NCBI GenBank assembly: GCA_900314525.1
Contig: OMVN01000005.1
Span: 25,919 to 89,918, forward strand
Direction: 5' to 3'
Length of the DNA: 64,000 nt
Origin: an uncultured Eubacteriales bacterium
GTDB lineage: Bacteria > Bacillota > Clostridia > Lachnospirales > Lachnospiraceae
Shown: positions 8,618-18,070 of the stretch, in pieces
Position numbering within the stretch: position 1 is the first letter of the stretch
How the letters are laid out: the number at the start of each line of letters is the position of its first letter
Position numbers and translations under genes: made by a program
The notes under the pieces: model-generated
Databases searched by the model: none
The model's input: only the letters and a program-made list of their open reading frames with translations
What the model was told of the DNA's origin: nothing

Positions 8618-9991
8618 ATGCAACAGTTGAAATTAAATGAGTATTTTGAAAAATCCCATGATATATGCAATATTATTACAAAACAGAATATTGGTAATAT
8701 TAGAGCAGGAGGCATATCCCTGAAGGGGATTTTTGACAAGGAAATACTAAAATTTTCGCTTTATCTTGCAAGATTTGACGGAAATTTAAGTGACGGTGAA
8801 ATTCAGATAATAAGAGAATTTACGGACTCAACATCTACAGATACAGAAATTATAAATAAAATGGAGTATGACAACGAGTTTGATAAAAAGATTCCAGTAT
8901 GCTTAAAATACACTGTTCTCTCTGACGCAGGTAATAAAATTAAAAATAATCCTTATAATAATCAGATGTCTATGGTATTTTATGATACATTTAAAATGTT
9001 TGGACATACAATTTTAGCTATAAGAGAGAACGATACATCTGAGGATGTCATTAAAGCTTTTGATGCTTATATGAAAATTATGGAAAACTTTATAAAGGAA
9101 TATGGTGTATGGTATAGCGGAACTCAGAAATTATTTACTCCAGAAATAGTCTCGTCTTTGAGCATGGAATCTGATCATGAAAAAGCTGAGAAACTGGAAG
9201 TTTTACTAGAAAATCTTAATTCACTTACAGGTTTATCATCAGTAAAAGATCAGGTAAACAGACTGATAAATTTAACTAAGGTTCAGAATATGAGAAAACA
9301 AAAGGGAATGTTATGCTCTGATGTTTCAAAACATATGGTATTTTCAGGTAATCCTGGTACGGGAAAGACTACTGTGGCAAGAATGTTAGCTGAAATTTAC
9401 AAATATATGGGTGTATTAAAAAAAGGTCAGTTAATCGAAGTTGACAGATCAGGCCTAGTTAAAGGTTATATTGGTCAAACAGCTACAAGGACCCAGGAAG
9501 TAATTGAGGAAGCATTAGGTGGAATACTTTTTATTGATGAGGCATATGCACTTACTGTAAATAAAGGAGAGGGAGACTTTGGGCAGGAAGCTGTTGATAC
9601 TCTTCTCAAAGCAATGGAAGATTACAGGGATGAACTGATAGTGATTGTAGCGGGTTATACAGACTTGATGGATGAATTTCTATCATCTAATCCAGGATTA
9701 AAATCAAGGTTTAGTAATTATATTGTATTTGAAGATTATACTGCGGATGAAATGTTTCAGATTCTTGAAGGAATGCTTAAGAAACAGCAATATAAACTTT
9801 CGGATAATGCTAAAATTAAGGCTAAAGAGATTCTTAATAATTTGGTCCTTAATAAATCAGAAAATTTTGCAAATGCTAGAGATGTCAGGAATTTTATGGA
9901 GAAGGCAATTTCAAATCATGCGATGAGAGTTGTTAACATTGCAGAGGCGGATGAATTGGTACTTTCTACAATAGAAGCAGAAGATTTATAA
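8618..9991 (+). CDS. AAA+ ATPase of the SpoVK/CbbX type with N-terminal TerB-like region
   Basis: 457 residues. The N-terminal half contains SLYLARFDGNLSDGEIQII, which resembles the acidic helices of TerB-like domains. The C-terminal half is a single AAA+ module: Walker A GNPGTGKTT near 244-252, Walker B GILFIDEAYAL near 302-312, arginine-finger context NPGLKSRF and the sensor-2 region NARDVRNFMEKAI. Relatives include SpoVK and the Rubisco activase CbbX, which remodel protein partners; the substrate here is unknown. It starts 15 bases after the broken signalling gene and may have been co-transcribed with it. A strong terminator follows. Confidence 0.75.
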   Translation: MQQLKLNEYFEKSHDICNIITKQNIGNIRAGGISLKGIFDKEILKFSLYLARFDGNLSDGEIQIIREFTDSTSTDTEIINKMEYDNEFDKKIPVCLKYTVLSDAGNKIKNNPYNNQMSMVFYDTFKMFGHTILAIRENDTSEDVIKAFDAYMKIMENFIKEYGVWYSGTQKLFTPEIVSSLSMESDHEKAEKLEVLLENLNSLTGLSSVKDQVNRLINLTKVQNMRKQKGMLCSDVSKHMVFSGNPGTGKTTVARMLAEIYKYMGVLKKGQLIEVDRSGLVKGYIGQTATRTQEVIEEALGGILFIDEAYALTVNKGEGDFGQEAVDTLLKAMEDYRDELIVIVAGYTDLMDEFLSSNPGLKSRFSNYIVFEDYTADEMFQILEGMLKKQQYKLSDNAKIKAKEILNNLVLNKSENFANARDVRNFMEKAISNHAMRVVNIAEADELVLSTIEAEDL

Positions 9992-9995
9992 TAAG

Positions 9996-10035
9996 AAAAA
10001 GCGTGAAATACATTGATATTTCACGCTTTTTAATA
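9996..10035 (+). terminator. Rho-independent terminator
   Basis: 14-base arms at 9996-10009 and 10018-10031 (core AGCGTGAAAT) with an eight-base loop and a T tract. It closes the transcription unit of the AAA+ gene. Confidence 0.85.
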
Positions 10036-10140
10036 TAAAATAATTTACAAAAATAATATAATAAAGTCTCAATATATTGAATAATATTAATAAATCAGTA
10101 TATTCTGTTTTGGTTGAAAATAAAATAATTGGGATAAAAT

Positions 10141-12165
10141 ATGAACAAAATATTAACATCTAATGAATAAATAAGCAATGACCATAACAATGTTTAACAC
10201 ATCGGGATTTACTGCATATGCAGATTATTGCAGTTGCAGCTGCAATGTCAAGTTCAGGTCACAGAATGACAATTGTTGGATATGATGATTCGATTTATTT
10301 TGATCACAATGGTGATGGTGTGATTCAGGAATCTGAAAAAGGTGCCTTTAAAATTGTAAATTCTTGGGGTACATCATATGAAAATAATGGATTCTGCTGG
10401 GTATCATATGATGCATTAAATTATGAGTCAAAGACAGGAGATACATCAGCTGAAAAAAGAGAGTCTGCAATGAGAAGTTTTGCAGTACAGAATGTTGATT
10501 CTTCGGACGTTAATTATTCTGGTGCAGAACTTGTCATGACACTTAATACATCAGCAAGAGACGAGGTTTATATTAATGTAAATGCAAAAGACAAGGCTGG
10601 CTATAATAAAAGTTAGGAATTCACACCAACATTTAATTGCAATGTATTAAGATATTCCTTAGAAGGTAGTGAAGTGGCAGAAGATGGCACAGTTACATTC
10701 GATCTTAACAATGTAATTAATGATATTAGTCCAGAAAATGTTGACAAATATGACTGGTCTATAAATATCTTAGATACAACTGATGATTCTAAACCAGTTG
10801 TTCTAAAAGATGCAAAAATAGAATTAAATGGAAATGATTATGGATTTGCATATACAGATGGTAAAGAAATAGATGGAAGTAATGCAGATTATATGATTTC
10901 TACAGAACCTCAGGGTGATAATATAGCAACAGTTTATTATAAAAATGATTCATGGAATAATGCAAATATCCATTTTAAAAAGGATAATGGTTCATGGACC
11001 AATGTTCCTGGAGTTTGCATGACAAAGAGTGATTTGGATGAATACACATGGAAATACCAGATAGATCTTGATTCAGCAAAGGGTGCAACAATCTGTTTCA
11101 ATGATGGAAATAATAATTGGGATAGCAATAATAATAACAATTATTATGTTACAAAAGGTATCATAGGAATTAAAGATGGTACATATCACGAAATTGGAAT
11201 GAGTGCAGATATAGAATTTACTGGTAAGGTAGGAGATTCATATGCTGAAATAAATGTAAAAAATGGTACAGCACCATATACATTTGAATATACATCCACA
11301 CAGGATGGTAAGAAATTAAATTCAGGAAATACCGATAAGTCTAAAATATATGTTCCTATGTATACTAAAGGACATTATGAATTTAATGTTAAAATTACAG
11401 ATGCAGATGGAAAGACATGTTATGCTTCAAAGTCAACAGATTTCAGAGGATTATATTTTGTAATAACACCAGCTGTTGCCGGCCCTCAGAAAGTTGGTAC
11501 AACTGTTGATTTCTCAGTTGAATTGTTCAATTACTATTATTACAAATTTCCTAATTATACATACTGGTCAGTTACAAAAAAATGGAGAGACATATAAATG
11601 TGAAGATAAAGGATACAAAATGTCATTTACACCAACTGAAGCAGGTGATTATGAGATAACGTTTAATATGCCAACATATATGGGAACAGCAGTATCAGAA
11701 ACAATCAATTATAAAATTATTGATGAAAATTCAAATGTTGCAACTGTATATTACAAGAATACATCATGGGATAATGCAAATATACATTTTAAACCAGATA
11801 ACGGCTCATGGACAACTGCACCGGAAGTTAAGATGGAAGCAAGTGATATAGAAGACTACACTTGGAAATATAGTATAGATCTTGGTGATACAAAAGCAGC
11901 AACAGTATGTTTCAATGATGGTAATGGAAACTGGGATAGTAATTATGGACAGAATTATCGAATTGAAGCTGGTAGATATGGCGTAAAATTTGTGAACCAG
12001 CAGCCAGATTCATATAACAGCTATTCTTTTGAAATAAAAAGAGGTAATGGTTCTGAGTATTACAGAGCTTCAGTAAATGATGGAATTGCTACAATTACAT
12101 GGATACCAGCTATGGAAGGCACATATCAGATAAAAGATGGGAAAATATTTAAATTAGCAGATTAA
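10141..12165 (+). pseudogene. Remnant of a secreted papain-like (C1) peptidase with two CBM25-like modules
   Basis: Pieces of one secreted protein. A signal-peptide end (MFNTSGFTAYAD, near 10190-10225) is followed in another frame by the C-terminal half of a C1 peptidase. That half keeps the His motif GHRMTIVGYDDS and the Asn motif IVNSWGTSYENNG, but the half with the catalytic Cys is gone, so an internal deletion is likely. An in-frame TAG at 10614-10616 interrupts the sequence. From about 10674 come a CBM25-like module (ATVYYKNDSWNNANIHF to about 11170), an Ig-like linker and a second module (about 11737-11985). The linker holds a frameshift in an A7 run at 11576-11582. Four separate lesions make a functional product very unlikely. 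The starch-binding assignment of the modules is family knowledge applied by motif. Confidence 0.75.
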
Positions 12166-12177
12166 TCAAACTTTTAT

Positions 12178-12216
12178 GAAAACAGGCAGAGATTTTACTT
12201 CTCTGTCTGTTTTTAT
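12178..12216 (+). terminator. Rho-independent terminator
   Basis: Arms at 12181-12192 and 12200-12211 (AACAGGCAGAGA pairing with one G-U) and a T-rich tail. It lies just after the end of the peptidase remnant. Confidence 0.8.
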
Positions 12217-12232
12217 TTTGAAAAAATATTAC

Positions 12233-12260
12233 TTGCATGATATTTATTACATAGTATAGA
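12233..12260 (+). promoter_or_regulatory. Putative sigma-A promoter for the AlkD-like gene
   Basis: TTGCAT at 12233-12238, a 16-base spacer and TATAGA at 12255-12260, about 25 bases before the start codon. Moderate match. Confidence 0.45.
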
Positions 12261-12285
12261 ATTAAGAGAAAAAGGAAATTATAAA

Positions 12286-12984
12286 ATGACAATTGAAGAA
12301 ATAAGAAATAAGTTATTTGAAATGCAGGATTTAAAATATCGTGATTTTGAAAGCAAGTTAAATCCAGCAATTCCCATTGATGATTTTATTGGTGTAAGGA
12401 CACCAGTACTTAGAAAACTTGCAAAATATCTTATTAAAGATGAATGCGAAGAATTTTTAGAAAATCTTCCCCACAAGTATTTTGAAGAAAACCAGTTACA
12501 TGCATTTATTATTTCTGAAATAAAGGTATTTGATAAATGTATTGATAGATTATGTGAATTTCTACCATACGTTAATAACTGGGCTACTTGTGATCAGACC
12601 TCCCCCAAAATTTTTAAAAAATATAAGTCACAGCTTGAGAGTTATATCAATGAATGGATAAAATCGGAGGAAACATATACGGTCAGATTTGCTGTAAAAA
12701 TGCTTATGGAACATTTTCTTGACGATGATTATGAAATAAAATATCCAGAAATGGTTGCAAATATAAAATCAGATGAATACTATGTCAAGATGATGGTGGC
12801 TTGGTATTTTGCTACAGCCCTTGCTAAACAATATGATTCTATAATTATTTATTTAGAAAAATACAGACTGAACAGTTGGACTCATAATAAGACAATTCAG
12901 AAATCGGTAGAAAGCTATAGAATTTCACAGGAAAAGAAAGAGTATTTAAAGAGACTGAGAATTAAAAATTCTAGGAATTGTTGA
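12286..12984 (+). CDS. AlkD-like DNA alkylation repair protein
   Basis: 232 residues of HEAT-like helical repeats of the DNA alkylation repair (AlkC/AlkD) family. Recognisable stretches are IDDFIGVRTPVLRKLAK, VNNWATCDQTSPKIF (the conserved Trp and Asp of the family) and MMVAWYFATALAKQYD. Family members excise N3- and N7-alkylated bases by cradling the backbone, without base flipping. AAAAGGA precedes the ATG. It appears monocistronic: its own promoter lies ahead, and a new promoter for the next gene begins at its stop codon. Confidence 0.85.
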   Translation: MTIEEIRNKLFEMQDLKYRDFESKLNPAIPIDDFIGVRTPVLRKLAKYLIKDECEEFLENLPHKYFEENQLHAFIISEIKVFDKCIDRLCEFLPYVNNWATCDQTSPKIFKKYKSQLESYINEWIKSEETYTVRFAVKMLMEHFLDDDYEIKYPEMVANIKSDEYYVKMMVAWYFATALAKQYDSIIIYLEKYRLNSWTHNKTIQKSVESYRISQEKKEYLKRLRIKNSRNC

Positions 12985-13009
12985 CACTATATGTATAAAA
13001 ATTTATAAT
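12981..13009 (+). promoter_or_regulatory. Consensus sigma-A promoter
   Basis: Perfect TTGACA at 12981-12986 and TATAAT at 13004-13009 with a 17-base spacer, overlapping the stop of the AlkD-like gene. It should give strong transcription of the transporter gene; the leader of about 60 bases shows no recognised riboswitch. Confidence 0.75.
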
Positions 13010-13078
13010 TATAATATATAAGAAATTTATTTAAATTATGGGGAAGTTAGATTAGAGTTATGAAAAGTGAGGGATGTT

Positions 13079-13669
13079 ATGACTGATAAAAAGCAGAATA
13101 ACATTAGCGGTTTTAAGGTTTTTTTAATCTTATTTTTGTGTATCGTGATAAATTTTATCGGAAAGAGTTTTGCAGACATGTATTCTCTGCCTATGTGGAT
13201 GGATGCATTTGGAACAGTTTATTCTGCATATGTGCTTGGACTTGTATGTGGTGCGGTTGTTGGTGCAACAAATAATATTGTCTATTCTTTTTGGAATCCA
13301 ATGTCGCTTGCGTATGGAATAACTAGTGTTGCAATTGGGATACTGGTAGGGATTGCTTCGAGAAAAAATTATTTTTCCACTCTTTTTAGAGCTATGTCAC
13401 TTGCTGGAAATATTACTATTGTATCGGTTGGAATTTCAACTGTGTTGAACTTGATTTTTTATGCAGGAAATACAGGAAATTTATGGGGGGATGGAGTAAG
13501 AGATTTCTTGATTGAGAAGGGAGTTATTAGAATTATTGCCTGTATAATAGGAGAGCTTTACCTCGATTTTTTGGACAAACTGGTGACAATTATGGCAATG
13601 TTTATAATGATTAGAATATGTAAACATATAAAAATACATAAAAATAATAAAATCTATGATCGCATGTAA
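13079..13669 (+). CDS. ECF transporter S component-like membrane protein
   Basis: About 196 residues with five or six hydrophobic helices. The signature region MWMDAFGTVYSAYVLGLVCG followed by VGATNNIVYSFWNP matches the S (substrate-binding) subunits of energy-coupling-factor vitamin transporters, which pair with shared EcfA/EcfT subunits encoded elsewhere. ATG 13079 has GAGGG five bases ahead and is preferred over GTG 13067. The substrate cannot be told; no riboswitch or biosynthetic neighbour points to one. Confidence 0.65.
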   Translation: MTDKKQNNISGFKVFLILFLCIVINFIGKSFADMYSLPMWMDAFGTVYSAYVLGLVCGAVVGATNNIVYSFWNPMSLAYGITSVAIGILVGIASRKNYFSTLFRAMSLAGNITIVSVGISTVLNLIFYAGNTGNLWGDGVRDFLIEKGVIRIIACIIGELYLDFLDKLVTIMAMFIMIRICKHIKIHKNNKIYDRM

Positions 13670-13688
13670 CATTGGTCATAGATTTTAT
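13647..13688 (+). terminator. Hairpin across a gene end, possible terminator or attenuator
   Basis: Perfect 13-base arms at 13647-13659 and 13676-13688 (ATAAAATCTATGA) around a 16-base loop that contains the stop codon of the ECF gene. There is no clear T tract, so it may only slow or stabilise the message before the next gene. Confidence 0.45.
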
Positions 13689-13719
13689 GCTTTAAAGAAA
13701 GGAGATTTTGATATTTTTA

Positions 13720-14040
13720 ATGGACAGTAATAAAAAATTTTATCTGAATAATTTAAAATATTCCATTATTACACTAATGCTTACTATAGCTGGCTGTCTG
13801 ATTCATGAAATCGGGGAAGGAACATTATTTGTTACAGATATCCCTTCGGTAATACAGATAATATTATTATCATTAGGTGTTATACTGATATGCATTCCAA
13901 TAATTATTTGTCTGATTATGAATTATAGTATGTTTTGCATGTGGAATATGGATAAAAAGAAAAGCAAGCTGTTATTTGCTTTAGTTATCAATATACTTCC
14001 GTATATTTTCATATATATTGTAAATTTAATAATAAAATAA
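13720..14040 (+). CDS. Small membrane protein, function unknown
   Basis: About 106 residues with three hydrophobic helices (YSIITLMLTIAGCLIHEIG, an IILLSLGVILICIPI stretch, and a C-terminal LLFALVINILPYIFIYIV) and charged termini. I do not recognise the family. An AAAGGAG site at 13698-13704 lies 15 bases from ATG 13720 and 3 bases from an alternative TTG at 13708, so the start is uncertain. It lies between the ECF S component and the GH5 gene and could be co-transcribed with either. Confidence 0.5.
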   Translation: MDSNKKFYLNNLKYSIITLMLTIAGCLIHEIGEGTLFVTDIPSVIQIILLSLGVILICIPIIICLIMNYSMFCMWNMDKKKSKLLFALVINILPYIFIYIVNLIIK

Positions 14041-14048
14041 TGAGGTGA

Positions 14049-15386
14049 TTGTATGAAAAGCAAAAGAAAAATAGTTATATTAACTTTGCAAGACCTTCCA
14101 TAAATGGAGCACTTAAAGTAACGGGTACAAATCTTACGGATTCAAATGGAAATACGGTACAGCTTAAAGGAATCAGTACACATGGTATTGCCTGGTTTCC
14201 AGATTACATAAATCAGGAATGTTTTAATGAACTTTCATCATGGAATGCTAATGTTATAAGACTTGCGATGTATACATCAGAAAGTGGAGGATATTGTAAT
14301 GGAGGAGATAAGGAAAATCTAAAGAATCTTGTTCTTAGTGGAGTTGAATATGCTAAAAACGCAGATATGTATGTAATAGTTGACTGGCATATTTTATCTG
14401 ATAATAATCCCCAGATTAATAAAGAGGAGTCAAAAAGATTTTTTAATGAAATATCTTCGAAGCTGTCAGGATATAATAATGTAATATATGAGATTTGTAA
14501 TGAGCCAAATGGAGGAACAACCTGGGCTGATATAAAATCATATGCGCTTGAAATTATTCCAATAATCAGACAGAATTCCCCAGAAAGCGTTATAATTGTA
14601 GGAACTCCTACATGGTCACAGGAAGTAGATAAGGCAGCAGCAGATCCTATTACTAATTATAGTAATATTATGTACACACTTCATTTTTACGCTGCAACAC
14701 ACAAAGATGATTTGAGGAACAAACTTGTATCTGCAAACAAGAGTGGACTGCCAGTTTTTGTAACAGAATATGGATTATGTGATGCATCTGGAAATGGTGC
14801 AATTGACAAGGAAGAGTCTGAAAAATGGTTTAATCTCATGAATAGTCTTTCTATAAGTTATGTATCATGGAATCTGTCAAATAAAAACGAGACTAGTTCT
14901 ATAATTAGTAGCAACTGCAATAAAAAATCAGGTTTTACAATGGATGATCTTAGTGAATCTGGAAAGATAATACATGATATGCTTTCAGGAGGTGGAAGTA
15001 TTTCTGCAAGCACAAGTACAAATTTAGCAACATCGTCAGGCTCAAATGTAACAGATAACAGCAGTACTGGTGCTGGAAATGTAATTGCCAGTACATATGG
15101 AGGAGTTAGTTATTCTATAAAATTGAAAAATTCCTGGGATGCTAATGGCACAAAGTTTTACCAGTATGAACTTACGGTAAATAATAACACATCTCAGCAG
15201 ATAAATAGCTGGCAGTTTGATATCAGTCTATCCGGAGCACCTGTGTTTTCAGATGGATGGAATGGAAAATATTCTGTTAATGGAAATACACTTCATGTAT
15301 CAAATGCGGATTATAACGGATCTGTTGGAAGTGGTCAGCAGGTCTCAGATATTGGATTTATTATCAGTGGAGGAGAGGCGAAATAA
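14049..15386 (+). CDS. GH5 endoglucanase with C-terminal CBM2-like domain; signal peptide out of frame
   Basis: Glycoside hydrolase family 5 catalytic domain (about residues 20-310). It has LKGISTHGIAWFPDYI, the acid/base Glu152 in IYEICNEPNG, the Tyr/His in MYTLHFYA and the nucleophile Glu240 in VFVTEYGLCD. A Ser/Thr/Gly linker then leads to a CBM2-like cellulose-binding domain ending in SDIGFIISGG. The best start, ATG 14053 behind GAGGTG, encodes a signal-peptide-like MKSKRKIVILTL but stops after 16 codons in another frame. The enzyme frame itself can only begin at TTG 14049, without a signal peptide. A small deletion or frameshift has probably cut the export signal from the enzyme. Function as an extracellular cellulase is therefore doubtful; domain identity is secure. 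Confidence 0.75.
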   Translation: MYEKQKKNSYINFARPSINGALKVTGTNLTDSNGNTVQLKGISTHGIAWFPDYINQECFNELSSWNANVIRLAMYTSESGGYCNGGDKENLKNLVLSGVEYAKNADMYVIVDWHILSDNNPQINKEESKRFFNEISSKLSGYNNVIYEICNEPNGGTTWADIKSYALEIIPIIRQNSPESVIIVGTPTWSQEVDKAAADPITNYSNIMYTLHFYAATHKDDLRNKLVSANKSGLPVFVTEYGLCDASGNGAIDKEESEKWFNLMNSLSISYVSWNLSNKNETSSIISSNCNKKSGFTMDDLSESGKIIHDMLSGGGSISASTSTNLATSSGSNVTDNSSTGAGNVIASTYGGVSYSIKLKNSWDANGTKFYQYELTVNNNTSQQINSWQFDISLSGAPVFSDGWNGKYSVNGNTLHVSNADYNGSVGSGQQVSDIGFIISGGEAK

Positions 15387-15473
15387 TAAGGCCTTTTCGT
15401 TGTAAAATCTTGAGAATTATGATATTCTTATTATAAGTAATGTTGTTAAAAACTCAATTATAGGAGGGATTTC

Positions 15474-16247
15474 ATGAAGAATTATTTTGATTTAACAGGA
15501 CAGGTTGCATTGGTTACAGGATGCAGCACAGGGCTTGGAGTACAGATGGCAAAGGCACTTGCAAATCAGGGTGCAAATATTGTTGCACTTGCTAGAAGAA
15601 AAAACATGGTAGATGAGGTTGCCGAGAATATAGAGAAAGAATTTGGGGTTAAAGCAATAGGTGTTTTATGTGATATAACAGATACAGCTGCTATAGACAA
15701 TGCCATAACTGAAATAATTGAAAAATTTGGAAAGATTGATATTCTAATTAACAATGCTGGAACAGGTGCAGTAGCTCCTGCAGAGGATATTACAGATGAG
15801 CAGTTTGAGAATGAATTGAATATAGATTTGGCGGGTACTTTTAAAGTAGCCAGAGCTGTTGCAAAAAAATCTATGATTCCAAATAAATATGGAAGAATTA
15901 TAAATATTGCGTCAATGTATGGACTTGTAGGTAATAAGATTGCACCAGCTTCTCCATATCATGCTGCAAAAGGTGGAGTTGTTAATCTTACGAAAGCCCT
16001 TGCATGCGAGTGGGGAGAAAAAGGAATTAATGTAAATGCTATATGTCCTGGATACTTTGAAACACCTCTTACTAAGGAAACATTAGATTCAGAATATTTT
16101 CAGAATTATGCAAGAACTATGATTCCGATGGCCAGATATGGAAAAGAAGGAGAACTTGATAGTACAGCTATATATCTCGCTTCTCCAATGAGCACTTATG
16201 TAAACGGTTGTATTATACCTGTTGACGGCGGATATACCTGTATGTAA
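15474..16247 (+). CDS. SDR dehydrogenase, gluconate 5-dehydrogenase / KduD-like
   Basis: A 257-residue classical short-chain dehydrogenase: cofactor loop [12 protein letters not shown], catalytic IASMYG, then YHAAKGG, and C-terminal PVDGGYTCM. The [19 protein letters not shown] stretch is typical of gluconate 5-dehydrogenase and 2-deoxy-gluconate dehydrogenase relatives, which act in sugar-acid catabolism; that substrate is inferred from similarity only. GGAGGG precedes the ATG. It is followed after 14 bases by a chemoreceptor gene, so the two may share a message. Confidence 0.75.
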   Translation: MKNYFDLTGQVALVTGCSTGLGVQMAKALANQGANIVALARRKNMVDEVAENIEKEFGVKAIGVLCDITDTAAIDNAITEIIEKFGKIDILINNAGTGAVAPAEDITDEQFENELNIDLAGTFKVARAVAKKSMIPNKYGRIINIASMYGLVGNKIAPASPYHAAKGGVVNLTKALACEWGEKGINVNAICPGYFETPLTKETLDSEYFQNYARTMIPMARYGKEGELDSTAIYLASPMSTYVNGCIIPVDGGYTCM

Positions 16248-16261
16248 TTGGAGTAATTACT

Positions 16262-17797
16262 GTGAATGAAAATAAAACAAAAGAAACTAAGACAAAAAAT
16301 ATTTTTGAAAACAAATTATTTAAGACAGACTCAGAATATGCAATAGCAAATCAGGCGTGCACATTATCTTTTACAATTGTTGTTCTGTTTATTTGTATTG
16401 TTAATATTACTGAAGCTTTTAAAGGATACAGATCAATCTTGTATGCGCTGATTGTATTTTTACTTGGTTTTACACCAGTGATAATATGTGCTTTGCTACT
16501 AAAAAAAGATTTTGAGTCGAAGATGATAAAGCATGTAATTGCCTTTGGCTTTGGCATTCTTTACACATTTCTTATATTTACTGCAGATAATGATATTGTT
16601 TTTATGTATGGAATTCCTGTTCTGATAGCAATAACACTTTATGGTGAGAAGAAATATACATTTCTTACAGGATCTACAATGCTCATTGATAATGTGCTTG
16701 TTGTTATTAAGGAAACAGTAAGCCTTGATTTTCTGACAGAAAAAAGGATTGTCACTTTTGAACTTCAGATAATCACAATGGCATTAATAATTGCATTTTT
16801 TATTATAACTTCATTTACAACTGCAAGATTTCAGAAGATGAGGTTGGAAAATGTAAAGGTTGAGAAAAATAAAATATCAAATATTCTTACTCAGGTTATT
16901 AATTTATCTGATAATATGACTAAGAATGTTCTGCTTGTAACAAAGCAGATGGAAAAACTTGATGCCTCAGTTGATAGAACATTAAATTCAATGTCTGAGG
17001 TTAACCAGGGAACTAATGAATCAGCTGATTCTATTCAGAGACAGCTCATAAAAACTGAAGAGATTCAGAGACAGATTTCTAAGGTTGAAAATGCATCAAA
17101 AGAAATTTCCTCTAGAATGATTCAGACTAGAGATGCAATTTCAAACGGAAAAGATAATATGACAAAACTTGTCAGTATATCAGAGGTATCTAAGAATGCA
17201 GGAAATGAGGTTATGAGTGCCCTTGATACTTTCGATATCTATACTAACAGAATGCATATGGTAACCGATTTAATAAATGATGTAGCATCACAGACAAGCC
17301 TTCTTGCCATTAATGCCAGCATTGAGGCAGCAAGAGCAGGAGAGTCAGGAAGAGGTTTTGCGGTGGTTGCTTCTGAAATTTCAAAACTTGCAGAACAGAC
17401 ACAAAAGGCAACAGATGACATTACCCTTCTTATAAAAAACATTTCGGACAAAAGCAAGGATATGACAAAATCTGTTAATAATCTTATAAAGAGTAATATG
17501 GAACAGGCTAGTTCAGCATCCCAAACAGCCAGCAATTTCAATGTAATTACTGAGGGAATTGAGATGATTAATGGACAGTCAATAAAGCTAAATGAAGTTG
17601 TTGCAGACTTAGCTACAGCAAATAAAGTTATTGTTGACAGTATACAGACGATTTCTGCGATTACTGAAGAGGTTTCTGCACATACAAGTGAGACATATGG
17701 GATAGGAGAAGAGAACAGAAATATTGTTAATGATATAAATTCTCTGGTTTCTAGTCTTAATAAGGATGTTGTGAAATTACAACAGGTTGAAAAATAG
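16262..17797 (+). CDS. Methyl-accepting chemotaxis protein with six-helix membrane sensor
   Basis: 511 residues. The first 200 contain about six hydrophobic helices (from [18 protein letters not shown] onward) with no large extracellular domain, and no HAMP domain is evident. The cytoplasmic signalling coiled coil includes the hairpin [16 protein letters not shown] followed by [20 protein letters not shown], where CheA and CheW bind. GTG 16262 has TTGGAG eight bases ahead. The ligand is unknown. A bidirectional terminator separates it from the tRNA on the other strand. Confidence 0.88.
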   Translation: MNENKTKETKTKNIFENKLFKTDSEYAIANQACTLSFTIVVLFICIVNITEAFKGYRSILYALIVFLLGFTPVIICALLLKKDFESKMIKHVIAFGFGILYTFLIFTADNDIVFMYGIPVLIAITLYGEKKYTFLTGSTMLIDNVLVVIKETVSLDFLTEKRIVTFELQIITMALIIAFFIITSFTTARFQKMRLENVKVEKNKISNILTQVINLSDNMTKNVLLVTKQMEKLDASVDRTLNSMSEVNQGTNESADSIQRQLIKTEEIQRQISKVENASKEISSRMIQTRDAISNGKDNMTKLVSISEVSKNAGNEVMSALDTFDIYTNRMHMVTDLINDVASQTSLLAINASIEAARAGESGRGFAVVASEISKLAEQTQKATDDITLLIKNISDKSKDMTKSVNNLIKSNMEQASSASQTASNFNVITEGIEMINGQSIKLNEVVADLATANKVIVDSIQTISAITEEVSAHTSETYGIGEENRNIVNDINSLVSSLNKDVVKLQQVEK

Positions 17798-17823
17798 TTT
17801 ATTTCATAAATACTTTTAAAATT

Positions 17824-17853
17824 AAAAAGGAGACAATTAATTGTCTCCTTTTT
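17824..17853. terminator. Bidirectional terminator
   Basis: Perfect 15-base arms (AAAAAGGAGACAATT and its complement) at 17824-17838 and 17839-17853. The A and T flanks let it serve the chemoreceptor on the plus strand and the tRNA gene on the minus strand. Confidence 0.85.
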
Positions 17854-17865
17854 GTGTACAAAAAA

Positions 17866-17949
17866 TGCACTCGATGGGACTTGAACCCACACCCGGGAAC
17901 CCGGACATGAACCTGAATCATGCGCGTATGCCAATTCCGCCACGAGTGC
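17866..17949 (-). tRNA. tRNA-Leu (anticodon CAG)
   Basis: On the minus strand an 84-base cloverleaf: acceptor stem GCACTCG/CGAGTGC with discriminator A, and an anticodon stem CATGA/TCATG around a loop holding CAG. A long variable arm built from CCGGG-type pairing is typical of class II tRNA-Leu, and the T arm is GTGGGTTCAAGTCCCAT. CCA is not encoded. It reads CUG codons. Confidence 0.95.
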
Positions 17950-17962
17950 ATTAAGCTTTATT

Positions 17963-17990
17963 ATTATAACATAAATATTCAAAAAATCAA
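17963..17990 (-). promoter_or_regulatory. Promoter of tRNA-Leu
   Basis: On the minus strand TTGATT, a 16-base spacer and TATAAT, with the -10 box 13 bases upstream of the tRNA 5' end. Confidence 0.55.
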
Positions 17991-17998
17991 TAATATAC

Positions 17999-18026
17999 TT
18001 GATAAAAATATTAAAAATGTTATCAT
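17999..18026 (+). promoter_or_regulatory. Putative promoter of aroD-aroK
   Basis: TTGATA at 17999-18004, a 16-base spacer and TATCAT at 18021-18026, 45 bases before aroD. Moderate match. Confidence 0.4.
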
Positions 18027-18070
18027 ATTACTATGAAAAATCGGATTAATATAGCTGAAAGGAAAAGAGT

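Noticed and set aside
11476-11580. N-terminal part of the frame 11476-12165 as real protein
   Set aside because: The first 35 residues are the out-of-frame copy of the Ig-like linker; meaningful sequence starts only after the A7 run.
13010-13078. Riboswitch in the leader of the ECF transporter gene
   Set aside because: The leader is short and AT-rich, with no stems or conserved core of a known vitamin riboswitch.
17239-17982. 247-codon open frame on the minus strand across the chemoreceptor 3' end and the tRNA
   Set aside because: It translates through the tRNA-Leu gene and terminator and is the antisense of a clear MCP signalling domain.
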